Shown: in pieces, positions 1 through 8,787 of the stretch
Numbering within the stretch: position 1 is the stretch's first letter
Layout of the letters: each line of letters starts with the position of its first letter
Assembly: GCF_001750105.1 (NCBI RefSeq)
Contig: NZ_CP014143.1
Location: 1,302,001-1,366,000 of the forward strand
Direction of reading: 5' to 3'
Length of the DNA stretch: 64,000 nt
Source: Microbulbifer aggregans
GTDB taxonomy: Bacteria; Pseudomonadota; Gammaproteobacteria; Pseudomonadales; Cellvibrionaceae
Translations under genes and position numbers: made by a program
The notes under the pieces: model-generated
What the model saw: only the letters and a program-made list of their open reading frames with translations
Database searches by the model: none
What the model was told of the DNA's origin: nothing

Positions 1-179
1 AGTGCCATATCAATCTTACCGCCCTCCGCGGCTGCTAGACCCAGGACGAGATGGGCATCGGCCTGCCTGGGGTCGCGCTTCAGAATATCGATGCAGAGCG
101 CCGTTGCAGTTCGCCAGTCTTTGCGGGCAACGGCACTGCGTACTTCACTAAGCTTCCCGCTAATATCCACCGGGCTCAT
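1..179 (-). CDS. N-terminal part of a TPR protein (runs off the left edge)
   Basis: An open frame starts at an ATG at 177-179 on the minus strand and runs off the window without a stop (59 codons visible). A good Shine-Dalgarno, GGAGG, lies 5 bases before the ATG. The visible protein reads as helical repeats with a TPR pattern near residues 30-59 (DPRQADAHLVLGLAAAEGG). It lies downstream of the TonB-dependent receptor on the same strand, but a strong terminator separates them, so it is probably transcribed separately. In marine Gammaproteobacteria, TPR-sulfotransferase genes often follow TonB-dependent receptors; that identity is only an inference because any catalytic part lies outside the window. 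Confidence 0.6.
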   Translation of the reverse strand, partial: MSPVDISGKLSEVRSAVARKDWRTATALCIDILKRDPRQADAHLVLGLAAAEGGKIDMA

Positions 180-249
180 AACAACCTCCGCAAATGACGA
201 CCGGATACTTCGCCTCTCATCAATAGAGACTGCATTATACGTGCTGAAA

Positions 250-276
250 TAAAAAAGGCGGGGCATGGCCCCGCCT
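250..276 (-). terminator. Intrinsic terminator of the TonB-dependent receptor gene
   Basis: A perfect 8-bp GC stem (257-264 with 268-275) has a 3-base loop. Read on the minus strand it is followed by a run of six T. It lies 25 bases past the receptor stop codon. Confidence 0.85.
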
Positions 277-300
277 AACGATCCTGTGAGAGAAGTCGGA

Positions 301-2553
301 TCAGAACTCGTAGGACAGGCTGGCACCAATGGTGCGGGGCAGTCCGACATAATGGAACTGTCCGCGTTCGCCGTAACGGCGGGCGCTACGACCGCCAACA
401 TAGTAGTACTCGTTGGTGACGTTATCGGCGAACAGTGAGGCGCGCCACTGATCGAGACGGTAGTCCGCGGACAGGTTGAACAGGGTGTAGCTGTCCAGCA
501 GCTCGTTGTCGTTGAAGCTGCCGAGGCTGTTCAGTCGGGTCTGGATCTCGTCCTTGTAGTAAGCATTGCCGCGCAGGGTCAGCTCACCGGTGGGGACCTC
601 AACGGCATAGTCCAGAGCCAGGTTGGCCTGCAGGTTGGGCACGCCCGGGAAGGCATCGCCATCGAAGCCGCCGATTTCCGGTGCATCGCCCTTCAGGCCG
701 TGGTCGTAGTAGGTCACCCAGGCATTGATGCCGAGGTTGTCGGTGACCGCAGCCTGGGTTGCCAGTTCGATACCGTTGATCTGGCCTTTGCGGGCGTTAC
801 CGGTGATGTTGATGGCCTGCAATTCAGACTTGGCTGGCACCTGGAGGTCTTTCCAGTCGATGCGGAAAATGGCCCCGTTGAAGATCACCCGACCGTCGGC
901 CAGGGTGGTATGCCAGCCAAGTTCGTAATTCACTGCCGAGTCAGAGGTAAACGCCTTCTCGCTATCGAGCAGCTGGGGACCGATGTTGGTACCACCGCGA
1001 CGGAAGCCCTCGGCGGCCGTGGCATAGACCATGACATCACTGGTGAAGTTGTAGGCCGCATTCAGCTTGAACACGGTATCGTCGATCTCTGACTTACCGG
1101 AATCGCACTCGGGTTCGACGGTGTCACGGGTCCAGTACCAGTAGACCGGCAGCAGGGTGCAGTCGTAGGCGATATCTTCACTTTGCTCGAAATAGCGGGC
1201 GCCGACAGTGACTTGCAGTTGCTCGCTGGGGTGGAAGGTGGTTTCGCCGAACAGCGCGCGCTCTTCAAAAGTGCTGCCGCTGTAGGCCCAGTACTCCAGC
1301 TCACCGTAACCGGTATCGATACCGGCCCAGTCCTGGTAACCCGGGGTAAACTCGCGGGAGTTACCGGTGCCCTCGTTCTCCTCGTAGTAAACGCCGGCGA
1401 TCCAGTCCAGCCAGTCAGGGGAGTTGGCGTCGGTGGACAGGAAGCGGGTTTCGTGAACGAAGGCTTCCTCTTCATCCTGTTCCAGTGTGAAGGAAGAGAA
1501 CTCCGGGAAGTCACAGTAACCCGGCCAGATGTCCACACACAGCAGATCGGTCTGGTCGCGGTTACCCTCACCTTCGTATTGTGCCAGCGAGGTGGTGGAG
1601 AAAATCTCGACGGCCTCGGTATTCCAGCCCAGCTCAATATTGAACAGGTCGTCACGGTTGTCCCGGACTTCCTGATAGCGCAGCGGCGAGCTGTACTTGT
1701 CACCGGTGTAGGCGAGGTTCACGGCCTGGCGGCCACCAGCCTGCTGGTCCTGCAGGTAGTAGCTGACTTGCGCGTGGAAGTCCTCGGTTGGCTCCCAGCG
1801 CAGTGCTGCGCGAACAGAGGTGGTCTCTTCGGTATTCGCGTCCTTCACGACCCGGCTATCATTGCTCACGCCAGGCTCTGTCAGCACATTCACGTAGTCG
1901 ACAAAGCCAGCATCGTCGATCCGGTTTGCGGAGACGCGCAGGGCCAGAGTTTCAGACAGGGGGAGGTTGAAGATACCGGTCACGTCGCTGGAGAGGCCGT
2001 CGCTCTCGCTGTTCTGGTACAGCTCGGTGGATACGGAGCCTTCGACAGCATCGGTGGTCGGCTTGTTGAGGATATAGCGCAGGGTTCCACCCATGGCACC
2101 TCGGCCATAGAGAGTGCCCTGCGGGCCGCGCAGTACCTCCACCCGATCGACATCGACCAGCTTGAAGTCGATCAGCAGCGGTGTGTCGTTGACATAGCGG
2201 GAGATAATATCGCTACCGCCCTGGTTTTCAGCGGCCTGCAGGCCGCCTACGTTCATACCCCGCAGGGTGACCAGTCCGGTACTGCGGGCACCGGAGTCAA
2301 TCATCTGCATGCCCGGGATGAACTGGGACATCTTGCTCAGGTCGTCGGCACCGATATTCTGGATGGCCTCACCGGTGACTGCGGTGATGTTGTAGGGGAT
2401 CTCCTGGATAGATTCGGAGCGGCGGCTGGCTGTTACCACGACTTCTTCCAGCGCCTGGGATTGCTGTCCACCTTCCTGAGCCTGTACGGCAAATGGCACT
2501 GTGTGCGCGGCTGCGATCGCGAGTGCGATGAGCTTTTTATTGTGCTTTGTCAT
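301..2553 (-). CDS. TonB-dependent outer-membrane receptor
   Basis: A 750-residue outer-membrane active transporter that would take up a ligand using energy from the TonB-ExbBD complex. An N-terminal signal peptide ends near AVQA-QEGG (about residue 25). A TonB box-like segment, EEVVVTASR, follows at about 37-45. The plug domain spans about 50-170 and carries the typical RGPQGTLYGRGAMGGTLRY motif. The rest is a 22-strand type barrel ending in the aromatic C-terminal SYEF that outer-membrane insertion expects. The start ATG (2551-2553) is preceded by an AAAGG-type ribosome site. The substrate cannot be read from the sequence: no siderophore-, haem- or cobalamin-specific motif is apparent. The gene is followed by its own terminator. 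A TonB-family transducer is encoded about 6 kb away, but nothing shows that the two are partners. Confidence 0.93.
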   Translation of the reverse strand: MTKHNKKLIALAIAAAHTVPFAVQAQEGGQQSQALEEVVVTASRRSESIQEIPYNITAVTGEAIQNIGADDLSKMSQFIPGMQMIDSGARSTGLVTLRGMNVGGLQAAENQGGSDIISRYVNDTPLLIDFKLVDVDRVEVLRGPQGTLYGRGAMGGTLRYILNKPTTDAVEGSVSTELYQNSESDGLSSDVTGIFNLPLSETLALRVSANRIDDAGFVDYVNVLTEPGVSNDSRVVKDANTEETTSVRAALRWEPTEDFHAQVSYYLQDQQAGGRQAVNLAYTGDKYSSPLRYQEVRDNRDDLFNIELGWNTEAVEIFSTTSLAQYEGEGNRDQTDLLCVDIWPGYCDFPEFSSFTLEQDEEEAFVHETRFLSTDANSPDWLDWIAGVYYEENEGTGNSREFTPGYQDWAGIDTGYGELEYWAYSGSTFEERALFGETTFHPSEQLQVTVGARYFEQSEDIAYDCTLLPVYWYWTRDTVEPECDSGKSEIDDTVFKLNAAYNFTSDVMVYATAAEGFRRGGTNIGPQLLDSEKAFTSDSAVNYELGWHTTLADGRVIFNGAIFRIDWKDLQVPAKSELQAINITGNARKGQINGIELATQAAVTDNLGINAWVTYYDHGLKGDAPEIGGFDGDAFPGVPNLQANLALDYAVEVPTGELTLRGNAYYKDEIQTRLNSLGSFNDNELLDSYTLFNLSADYRLDQWRASLFADNVTNEYYYVGGRSARRYGERGQFHYVGLPRTIGASLSYEF

Positions 2554-2613
2554 AAGGGTACCTTTGACTTCTCGTTGCTTTCTTTAATCGTTAATCGTTG
2601 TTGTATTTATGTG

Positions 2614-2630
2614 CGGGAAATTATGTCCCG
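2614..2630 (-). promoter_or_regulatory. Candidate operator/-10 region upstream of the TonB-dependent receptor
   Basis: A perfect 5-bp inverted repeat, CGGGA-7-TCCCG, flanks a CATAAT hexamer when read on the minus strand, about 60 bases before the receptor ATG. A repressor site over a -10 element is a reasonable guess, but no convincing -35 is visible. It does not match a Fur consensus. Confidence 0.3.
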
Positions 2631-3121
2631 GGTAAAACAGCTCCATCGTCTGCCGGGTATGGCCGAGACACGCTGTGGTGTGCTGCAGCAGTTGTATTGC
2701 GTAGCAAGAGTTGTGCCACGGGGTATCGCGGCGAAGGATGTAAAATTCGAACAATAAAAGAGACAAAACTGCAACACAGAAACCTGCCTTGGAATCGTTG
2801 ATCTGCGGAGAAATCAGGCAGGCTGAACTGGAATTGATCGGCCGCCCGCTACCCAATCGTGATAGCGGGGGTTAATTGTTGAACCATTCACTGAGGTGGT
2901 AATCGCTTGAGCGGTGGCAGAGCGGGTCGCCCATCGCGATAGTGTTGTGGTACATGCCGGTGTTCTGAAATGGGTTTTCAAAAGTTTTTACTGCAATCCA
3001 GAAAAGCGCGCAACAACGCTGTGCTATTCCGCTGGCAGTAGGCGAAGATCGGCAAGTTTTTCCGGGGAATGACAGTTAAGTCAGGTGGTGGGCCCGGCGT
3101 GGCGGGCCGCTCTGGAGGGGT

Positions 3122-3148
3122 AGGCGGTTAACTCGTGTTAACCCGCCT
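3122..3148 (-). other. Stem-loop just after hemY
   Basis: An 11-bp inverted repeat (AGGCGGTTAAC with GTTAACCCGCCT, one bulged C, 4-base loop) starts two bases past the hemY stop. It lacks a T-run on the minus strand. It is more likely a 3'-end stabiliser or Rho-related structure than a classic intrinsic terminator. Confidence 0.45.
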
Positions 3149-3149
3149 G

Positions 3150-4391
3150 TCAGCTATAGGCTTCAAGCGCTGGTTTGCCGTCTCCCGGCAGGGGTAGCTC
3201 GGGCAGGTCGGCTACGGCCTGCATCAGCCCCTCTTTGTAGAGTTCTGCTGCCTCTTCCTTTTCCCCAAGGGCATAAAGCAGTCGAGCCAGCTCGGCAGTC
3301 GTGGCCGGGTCCGAGCGCAGGAGCAGGCTTTTCTCAAACGTCTGCCGCGCCTTGCCCCAGAGTTCGTTGCGCAGGCACAGGCGTCCGATGCAGGTCAGCA
3401 GGTCGCCGTTTTCGCCGTATTCCTTCATCCATCCCTCGGCGACCGTGAGTTGCTCGGTGGTGTCGGCCCCGGTCAGGCAGCCATACAGGCGGGCCAGCTC
3501 GGGGCGCCACTCGCGGTTCAGTACCCAGCGCAGGTGCTTTTCCGCCTCCTCATCGCGCCCGATATCGTGGAGTAATTCCGCGTAGAGGCTGCGCAATGCC
3601 ATATTGCGCTGCCAGCGTCCGCTGAGGCTCTGCCAGGTCTCGCCGAGTTTCTCCGGATCCCGGCGGCTCGCTGCATCGCGCAACTGGTGCTGGTAGACCT
3701 CGAGTTCCAGTTGTTCCATCTCGTCGTCGGGCATATTGGCGTGCTTCTCAAGCTCCGGTAGCAGGTCACGCAGACGGTTCCAGTCACCGAGACGGTAGTA
3801 GGCCTCTTTCAGCAGCTGCAAGACGGCGGGATGCCTGGGCTCTACCTGCTTGGCACGCTCCAGCGAGGCGATGCACTGCTCGTAGTGCTTGTCGAGTAAC
3901 TGCATCCGCGCCTGGCTAAGGGCTACCGCCAGACGGGTGTCGTCCCCGCTGGCTTCCGCCTTGGCCAGCAGTTCGTTGGCCTCATCCCGGTAACCGAGTT
4001 CATAGGCGCTGCGGGCGGCGGCCAGATAGTTGATCAGCGGTGCATCGGAGCGCGGGGCACTCTTCAACAGCTGGCGGCGGGCGCGAGCCCAGTTGCCCTC
4101 CATAAATTCCACCAGCCCATTGGTCAGCCGGCGGCGGGCAACCCGTGTGCGGCCGAAGCGGATACGGCTGACGCCGCCCTCTACGCCACGCAGCAGGCTG
4201 CGCAGGAGCCAGAAGGTGAGAAAGAGCAGCAGTAAACCCAGGGCGAGGGCTCCGATGGCTACCCAGAGGTTCATTTCAATCCGCTTGCCCCCGACTGCCA
4301 GCAGCAGGTAGCCGGGATAGCTGCGGATCATTTCGGCGAGAAAGGCACCGAACAGGAGAAACGCGAGGCCTGAAAATAGAAAACGCTTCAT
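3150..4391 (-). CDS. hemY: HemY, TPR-containing inner-membrane protein of the haem cluster
   Basis: A 413-residue protein of the proteobacterial HemY family, not the Bacillus protoporphyrinogen oxidase of the same name. Two hydrophobic segments (about residues 5-25 and 42-64) anchor it in the inner membrane. A long alpha-helical TPR domain (about 95-400) then faces the periplasm. The family always follows hemX/hemD, and its biochemical role in haem synthesis is not settled. The ATG overlaps the hemX stop by 4 bases, which implies translational coupling. Length and layout are normal for the family. Confidence 0.9.
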   Translation of the reverse strand: MKRFLFSGLAFLLFGAFLAEMIRSYPGYLLLAVGGKRIEMNLWVAIGALALGLLLLFLTFWLLRSLLRGVEGGVSRIRFGRTRVARRRLTNGLVEFMEGNWARARRQLLKSAPRSDAPLINYLAAARSAYELGYRDEANELLAKAEASGDDTRLAVALSQARMQLLDKHYEQCIASLERAKQVEPRHPAVLQLLKEAYYRLGDWNRLRDLLPELEKHANMPDDEMEQLELEVYQHQLRDAASRRDPEKLGETWQSLSGRWQRNMALRSLYAELLHDIGRDEEAEKHLRWVLNREWRPELARLYGCLTGADTTEQLTVAEGWMKEYGENGDLLTCIGRLCLRNELWGKARQTFEKSLLLRSDPATTAELARLLYALGEKEEAAELYKEGLMQAVADLPELPLPGDGKPALEAYS

Positions 4392-5758
4392 TGAGTTTCC
4401 CCTCCTCCTTCACCCGGCTCTACACCCTCCGTCTTGTGCAACCGCTCGATGTAATTGTGCAGGGCGCTCTGGGATCCAGCGAGGCTGGGCAACTCGACTT
4501 CGATATCCAGTTCCGAAAGTTCCTCGAGTTCCGCTGCCAGTACTTCGCGCTGGTGGTTGGGGATGCCGTAGTCGAGCAGTAGCTTGCGCGCGCGCTGGAG
4601 TGAATCGCGGAACACAGTGCCGTTCTCCCGCAACAGCGCCAGCTCAGCCTGCTCCATATTGAGGCGCAGGCTCTGGCGGAAACGGGCTTCACTCTGTGGC
4701 GAGAGCAGCACCGGGTCGATACTGCCATCGCGGATGCGCACGGAATCCTGCATGAATTTCACGAAGTTGTCCCAGCTGCGAGTCATCGGACCCTGTTCGC
4801 TGCTTTCGCCTTCTGGGATCAGCTCAGACGTGTCGCGGGTCGCCAGGTCGAACTCGGGCTGGATATCGGTGCGCAGCAGCTGTTCCTCGAGGGCCCGCAG
4901 GCGCAGGAAGATGCCCTCGCGGTCGATATTCTCTACCAGCTTGAGCTCGGTAATATCGCGCGCCAGCTGCTGCCGCACCGCATAGAGATCGGGCAGGTCT
5001 ACCCGTCGCAGGATGTTGTCCACCTCCTCGAGCAGGCCGAGTGCGGCGCGGCTGTCCCGCTCCAGCAGCAATCGCTGGTTGGCCAGGCGGAGAAGATAGT
5101 CCGCCTCTGCGAGTTGCCAGTCCTGGCGGCTGACATTGCCCAGTTCGCCGAGGCGGCTCGCCTGAGCGTTCAGGGCTCGCTGCATGCGGGCAATCTGCTG
5201 CTGCAGCTGTGCGATCACCTGGTCCTGGCGCTCCACTTCCTGTGCCAGGGCTGCCGCTGCCTGCTCGACCTGCTCCTGACGGGCGGAGGTCACGCTACCC
5301 GGTTGTTGTGTGGCAGGAACTTGCCCCTGAACGGGTGGGGTGGGAGAGGTTCGCGCAGGCTCGGTACTCGGTTCGGGTTGTGGGGCGGGCGACTCCTGCT
5401 GCGCAGTGGTTGCGGAAGGTGTCGTTTGTGCCCCTGTCTCGCGACTGGTGTCCGGCTGATCAGCACCCGGCAGGCGTGATCGCAGCTCGGCGAAGCCATG
5501 CTGAACCTGTGGCCAGTTGAACCAGGCCCAGGCCCCACCACCACCGACAATCAATGCGGCGAGCAGGAGCCACAGCCAGCCCAGCCCCCCTTTGCTTGTC
5601 TCCGGCTTAGTCTTCGCGTTTTTCCCGGTCGCCCCCTGTCCGCGATCCTGCTCCGCCTTGGCGAAGTTGCTCTTGGGTTCGGCTTTCTCCGTCACGGTGG
5701 GCACGTCCTTGCTGGACGCAGAATTTGTCTCGGGTTTGGCGGATTTCTTATCAGTCAT
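4388..5758 (-). CDS. hemX: HemX, membrane-anchored protein of the haem cluster
   Basis: A 456-residue protein of the HemX family, often labelled uroporphyrinogen-III C-methyltransferase although it has no methyltransferase fold. A Lys/Glu-rich cytoplasmic tail (1-58) is followed by one transmembrane segment (about 60-82, GWLWLLLAALIVGGG). Next come a Pro/Thr/Gln-rich linker (100-160), a coiled coil (165-205) and a helical periplasmic domain. It is coupled to hemY by a 4-base overlap. A 113-base gap separates it from hemD and holds a recognisable promoter, so hemXY can probably be made independently of hemCD. Confidence 0.9.
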   Translation of the reverse strand: MTDKKSAKPETNSASSKDVPTVTEKAEPKSNFAKAEQDRGQGATGKNAKTKPETSKGGLGWLWLLLAALIVGGGGAWAWFNWPQVQHGFAELRSRLPGADQPDTSRETGAQTTPSATTAQQESPAPQPEPSTEPARTSPTPPVQGQVPATQQPGSVTSARQEQVEQAAAALAQEVERQDQVIAQLQQQIARMQRALNAQASRLGELGNVSRQDWQLAEADYLLRLANQRLLLERDSRAALGLLEEVDNILRRVDLPDLYAVRQQLARDITELKLVENIDREGIFLRLRALEEQLLRTDIQPEFDLATRDTSELIPEGESSEQGPMTRSWDNFVKFMQDSVRIRDGSIDPVLLSPQSEARFRQSLRLNMEQAELALLRENGTVFRDSLQRARKLLLDYGIPNHQREVLAAELEELSELDIEVELPSLAGSQSALHNYIERLHKTEGVEPGEGGGETQ

Positions 5759-5790
5759 GGCGGCCGCAGACAGGTGGAAAATGTCGTCAA

Positions 5791-5821
5791 ATTATAGCGA
5801 GTTGCGACACATGAAAGTCAA
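5791..5821 (-). promoter_or_regulatory. Promoter of hemXY
   Basis: On the minus strand TTGACT (5816-5821) and a perfect TATAAT (5791-5796) are separated by 19 bases, about 33 bases before the hemX ATG. The spacer is slightly long for sigma-70, but both hexamers are close to consensus. Confidence 0.5.
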
Positions 5822-5871
5822 AGTGTGGCGCGCATTTAAAAAAATTTACTGAATTGGGCGGAGTAAGTGGC

Positions 5872-6648
5872 TCACTGGCCCTGCAGGGAGCGCCTGAGAG
5901 CCTCGAACATGGCGTCGTCGCCGGCGTTGGTGGCGGCAACCACATGGGCAAAGCCCAGTTCCCGGCCCTGGGCTGCAACCCTGGCGCTGGGGCAGACCAG
6001 CAGTGCCCGGCGCAGGGCGTCCCGGCTGCAAGCATCGATGCAATGGGCCAGGTTTTGAAGTGTTTCGCCACTATGGACGGCGATGGCGTCCGGCTGGTGT
6101 TGGTATGCCGCCAGTTGGGAAATGGCGGTGTCGGGCAGGCTGCGGTCGTAGAGTTCGCAATAGTCGACCCGGGCGCCCCGCTCCCGCAGGGTCTCGCCAA
6201 TCAAAGGCCGGCCGCCGCGACCGCGGAAAATCAGCGCCTTCTGCTCGCGGAGATCCTGCAGTGCAGGCAGTGCCAGCAGGGCCTCGGAGTCCATGCTTTC
6301 ACCGCCGCTCTGGCACTGGACACCCGCTTCTTCCAGTGCGGCTGCAGTGGCCGCGCCGATCGCATAAAAGCGTGTTCCCATGGGCAGTTGCGGCCAGTAT
6401 GCGTCCAGCCATTCAAAGCCGAAGCGAACGGCGTTGCGGGAGACGAAGATGGCGTGATCGATCTGATCGAAGTCAAGAATCCGCTGTTTGATGGCCTGGC
6501 AGCCACTGTCATCGGTGATCGGCACGATATCCAGCATCGGGATGCAGTCCGCCTCAGCCCCGGCGCTGTGCAGCCGGCGGCACCAGCCGGCCGCCTGTGC
6601 CGAGGGGCGGGTGACGAGAATGCGCCGGCCCTGCAGCGGTTTCTCCAC
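5872..6648 (-). CDS. hemD: Uroporphyrinogen-III synthase
   Basis: A 258-residue cytosolic enzyme that closes hydroxymethylbilane to uroporphyrinogen III with inversion of ring D. HemD sequences diverge widely. The call rests on the family's N-terminal LVTRP-type start (RRILVTRPSAQA), the VSRNAVRFGFEW segment, the IGAATAAALEEAGV motif and the late VHSGETLQNL segment (normally TSxxxxxxL), together with its place 5 bases after hemC. The length is normal. It is very probably co-transcribed with hemC. Confidence 0.93.
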   Translation of the reverse strand: MEKPLQGRRILVTRPSAQAAGWCRRLHSAGAEADCIPMLDIVPITDDSGCQAIKQRILDFDQIDHAIFVSRNAVRFGFEWLDAYWPQLPMGTRFYAIGAATAAALEEAGVQCQSGGESMDSEALLALPALQDLREQKALIFRGRGGRPLIGETLRERGARVDYCELYDRSLPDTAISQLAAYQHQPDAIAVHSGETLQNLAHCIDACSRDALRRALLVCPSARVAAQGRELGFAHVVAATNAGDDAMFEALRRSLQGQ

Positions 6649-6653
6649 GTTAC

Positions 6654-7571
6654 TCAGACCGACTGCAGGATCTTGTCCGCGCCGTTGGCGAGCAGCTCGT
6701 CGGCGACGGCAAATCCCATCGCTTCGCCGTCGGCGGCGGGGCCGCGTCGTTCGGCGCGGATCATCTCTTTACCGTCCGGGCTGCCCACCAGGCCGCGCAA
6801 CCAGAGCTCTCCATCCTCCAGCACGGCGAAGCCGCCGATCGGCACCTGGCAGCTACCGTTGAGGCGCCTTACCAGGGCGCGCTCGGCCACCAGCCGGGTA
6901 CTGGTCTCGGTGTGGTGGAGCGGGCGCAACAGCGCTTCCAGTTCCGGGTCGCGGCGGCTCTCGATGCCGACAGCGCCCTGACCGCCGGCCGGCAGCAAGA
7001 TCTCGGGGGCGAGGAAATCACGGATGCGATCGCGCATTTCCAGCCGCAGCAGGCCGGCGGCAGCGAGAATAATGGCGTCAAATTCACCGGCGTCCAGTTT
7101 GGCGAGCCGGGTGTTCACATTGCCGCGCAGGAATTTGACTTCCAGGTCCGGACGCCGGGCCAGCAGCTGGCACTGGCGACGGAGGCTCGAGGTCCCGACG
7201 ACGGCGCCCTCCGGTAGCGCATCGATACCGGAGAAGTGATTGCTCACAAAGGCGTCGCGCGGGTCCTCGCGCTCACAGATCACCGGCAGGTGCAGTCCTT
7301 CGGGAAACTCCATCGGCACATCCTTCATCGAGTGCACGGCGATATCCGCGCGCCCATCCAGCATGGCCTTTTCCAGTTCCTTCACAAAAAGCCCCTTGCC
7401 GCCGACCTTGGCCAGCGGGATGTCCAGTAGCTGGTCGCCGCGGCTGGTGAGGGGAAGGAGTTCCACGGTGAGATCGGGGTGGTGTCTCTCCAGCTCGGCG
7501 CGGACAAATTCGGCCTGCCAGAGTGCCAGGGCGCTCTCACGGGTGGCGATGCGGATTCGGGAGATGGGCAT
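6654..7571 (-). CDS. hemC: Porphobilinogen deaminase (hydroxymethylbilane synthase)
   Basis: A 305-residue cytosolic enzyme that polymerises four porphobilinogen units into hydroxymethylbilane. It opens with the family start [15 protein letters not shown]. It carries the substrate-binding segment SMKDVP (part of [16 protein letters not shown]), the [11 protein letters not shown] motif and the cofactor loop [10 protein letters not shown]. Cys241 there is the expected attachment site of the dipyrromethane cofactor. It is the first gene of the hemCD transcript. In Pseudomonas the upstream gene is algR; here it is ruvX on the same strand, 82 bases away. Confidence 0.97.
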   Translation of the reverse strand: MPISRIRIATRESALALWQAEFVRAELERHHPDLTVELLPLTSRGDQLLDIPLAKVGGKGLFVKELEKAMLDGRADIAVHSMKDVPMEFPEGLHLPVICEREDPRDAFVSNHFSGIDALPEGAVVGTSSLRRQCQLLARRPDLEVKFLRGNVNTRLAKLDAGEFDAIILAAAGLLRLEMRDRIRDFLAPEILLPAGGQGAVGIESRRDPELEALLRPLHHTETSTRLVAERALVRRLNGSCQVPIGGFAVLEDGELWLRGLVGSPDGKEMIRAERRGPAADGEAMGFAVADELLANGADKILQSV

Positions 7572-7605
7572 GCTGATCTATCGTTCGCTTGGGAAATGGC
7601 CGGCA

Positions 7606-7611
7606 ATTCTA
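7606..7611 (-). promoter_or_regulatory. Possible -10 element of hemC
   Basis: TAGAAT on the minus strand, 35 bases before the hemC ATG, in the 82-base gap after ruvX. I cannot pick a convincing -35, so this is only a candidate. Confidence 0.3.
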
Positions 7612-7653
7612 ACAGAGACACCCAGTCGGTGTGGTCGCTTGTGGTAGCAGGGA

Positions 7654-8076
7654 TCAGCCCGTGCGGGCCCGCAACCAGTCCTCGAGGATGATGCGCGCCG
7701 CAATGGAGTCCACCGGATCCTGGGCGTAGTTACCCCGGTGCCCGCGCTCGAAAGCTTCCTCCTTGGCGGCGCGGGTGCTGAGGCGCTCGTCCGCGAATTC
7801 CACCGGCAGCCCGGTGCGTCCATGAAGGCGGTTACCGAACTTTCGCGCCCGCTGGCTGAGTTCGCTCTCAGTGCCGTCCATGTTCAGCGGCAAGCCGACC
7901 AGCAGCAACTTGGGTTGCCACTCGTCGATGAGGCGCTGCACCTGCGCCCAGTCGGGCTGCCCGTCCTTGGCTGGCAGCGGGGGCAGTTCCCTGGCACTGG
8001 CAGTCAGGGTCTGGCCGTAGGCGGTGCCGATAGAGCGGGTACCGTAATCAAAGGCGAGGACGGTGAGCGGTTTCAT
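7654..8076 (-). CDS. ruvX: Putative pre-16S rRNA nuclease RuvX/YqgF
   Basis: A 140-residue protein of the RuvC-like YqgF family, implicated in maturing the 5' end of 16S rRNA. The RNase H-type first strand LAFDYGTRSIG holds the expected catalytic Asp10. The middle motif LPLNMDGTESE and the FADERLST and DSIAARIILEDWL segments complete the family signature. It follows yqgE, an arrangement conserved across Gammaproteobacteria, with a 92-base gap between them. Confidence 0.95.
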   Translation of the reverse strand: MKPLTVLAFDYGTRSIGTAYGQTLTASARELPPLPAKDGQPDWAQVQRLIDEWQPKLLLVGLPLNMDGTESELSQRARKFGNRLHGRTGLPVEFADERLSTRAAKEEAFERGHRGNYAQDPVDSIAARIILEDWLRARTG

Positions 8077-8168
8077 GCTGGATAACGTCAGGTGGAGCGT
8101 TTATCGGTCGTCGTGGAGCCTGTTGAGTGACTCGCAAACAGGCGCCGCGACGAGATTATCGACGCCGG

Positions 8169-8753
8169 TCAGGCGTGCCCGGCCTGGGAGCCGATACCGC
8201 CCAAGTCGATGCCATGGCGAGCGGCAGCCGCTTGCCAGCGCTTCTCGGTGGGGGTGGCAAACAGGATTTCGGGCTCCGCCGGCAGCGTCAGCCAGGCGTT
8301 CTCCAGCAGTTCCTGCTCCAGCTGGCCGCCCTCCCAGCCAGCGTAGCCGAGTGCTACCAGCACATCATCCGGCCCGCGGCCGCCGGCGAGTGATTCGAGA
8401 ATATCCTTGGAGGCGGTGAGGCTGATGTCTTCACTGACCTCGACGGTGGAGTCGAACTTCATCCCGGTGCCGTGCAGCACAAAGCCCTGCTCCGGGGATA
8501 GCGGACCGCCCAGCAGCACCGGCTCCTCGCCCCGCTGGCTGCGGTCGTCGAGAGAGAGCTGGCGGAAGACCTCGTGCCACTGCACCTTGCTGGGCACATT
8601 GACCACGATTGCCATGGCGCCTTCCGGGTTGTGTTCACACACAAAGGCGATGGTGTGCTTGAAGCGCGAATCCTCCATGCCGGGCATGGCCAGCAGAAAC
8701 TGGCCGCGCAGGCTGTTGTGGGTGAGGTCGCTGTCGATATTTTGGCTGTGCAT
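8169..8753 (-). CDS. yqgE: YqgE/AlgH family protein
   Basis: A 194-residue soluble protein of the DUF179 family. Family features are LRGQFLLAMPGMEDSRF at 14-30, then FVCEHNPEGAMAIVVN and LLGGPLSPEQGFVLH. In Pseudomonas a relative, AlgH, was linked to alginate regulation, but the molecular function remains unknown. It sits between the tonB-like gene and ruvX in the order known from the P. aeruginosa pilG region. The ribosome site is weak. Confidence 0.93.
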   Translation of the reverse strand: MHSQNIDSDLTHNSLRGQFLLAMPGMEDSRFKHTIAFVCEHNPEGAMAIVVNVPSKVQWHEVFRQLSLDDRSQRGEEPVLLGGPLSPEQGFVLHGTGMKFDSTVEVSEDISLTASKDILESLAGGRGPDDVLVALGYAGWEGGQLEQELLENAWLTLPAEPEILFATPTEKRWQAAAARHGIDLGGIGSQAGHA

Positions 8754-8787
8754 AGATTCAGTCTAGTGCGGACATGGGCGGAGCAGT

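Larger units (their letters stand above)
2554..3149. other. 596-base intergenic region, receptor promoter side and hemY 3' side
   Basis: No convincing gene. The part next to the receptor (2554-2700) should hold its promoter and contains the inverted repeat at 2614-2630 and a tandem TTAATCG-like element (2584-2597). The part next to hemY holds two GC-rich inverted repeats (about 3090-3108 and 3122-3148) without a T-run. Between about 2860 and 3080 I see nothing distinctive. A 90-codon minus-strand frame at 2584-2856 has no ribosome site and no recognisable composition. Confidence 0.6.

Noticed and set aside
1183..2757. 524-codon plus-strand open frame opposite the TonB-dependent receptor
   Set aside because: It is antisense to a clear receptor gene; its translation has no recognisable domain and fits the shadow expected opposite GC-rich codons.
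2584..2856. 90-codon minus-strand frame upstream of the TonB-dependent receptor
   Set aside because: No ribosome site, mixed composition, and it covers the expected receptor promoter.
3090..3148. GC-rich inverted repeats after hemY as an intrinsic terminator
   Set aside because: Neither stem is followed by a T-run on the minus strand, so I list only a stem-loop.
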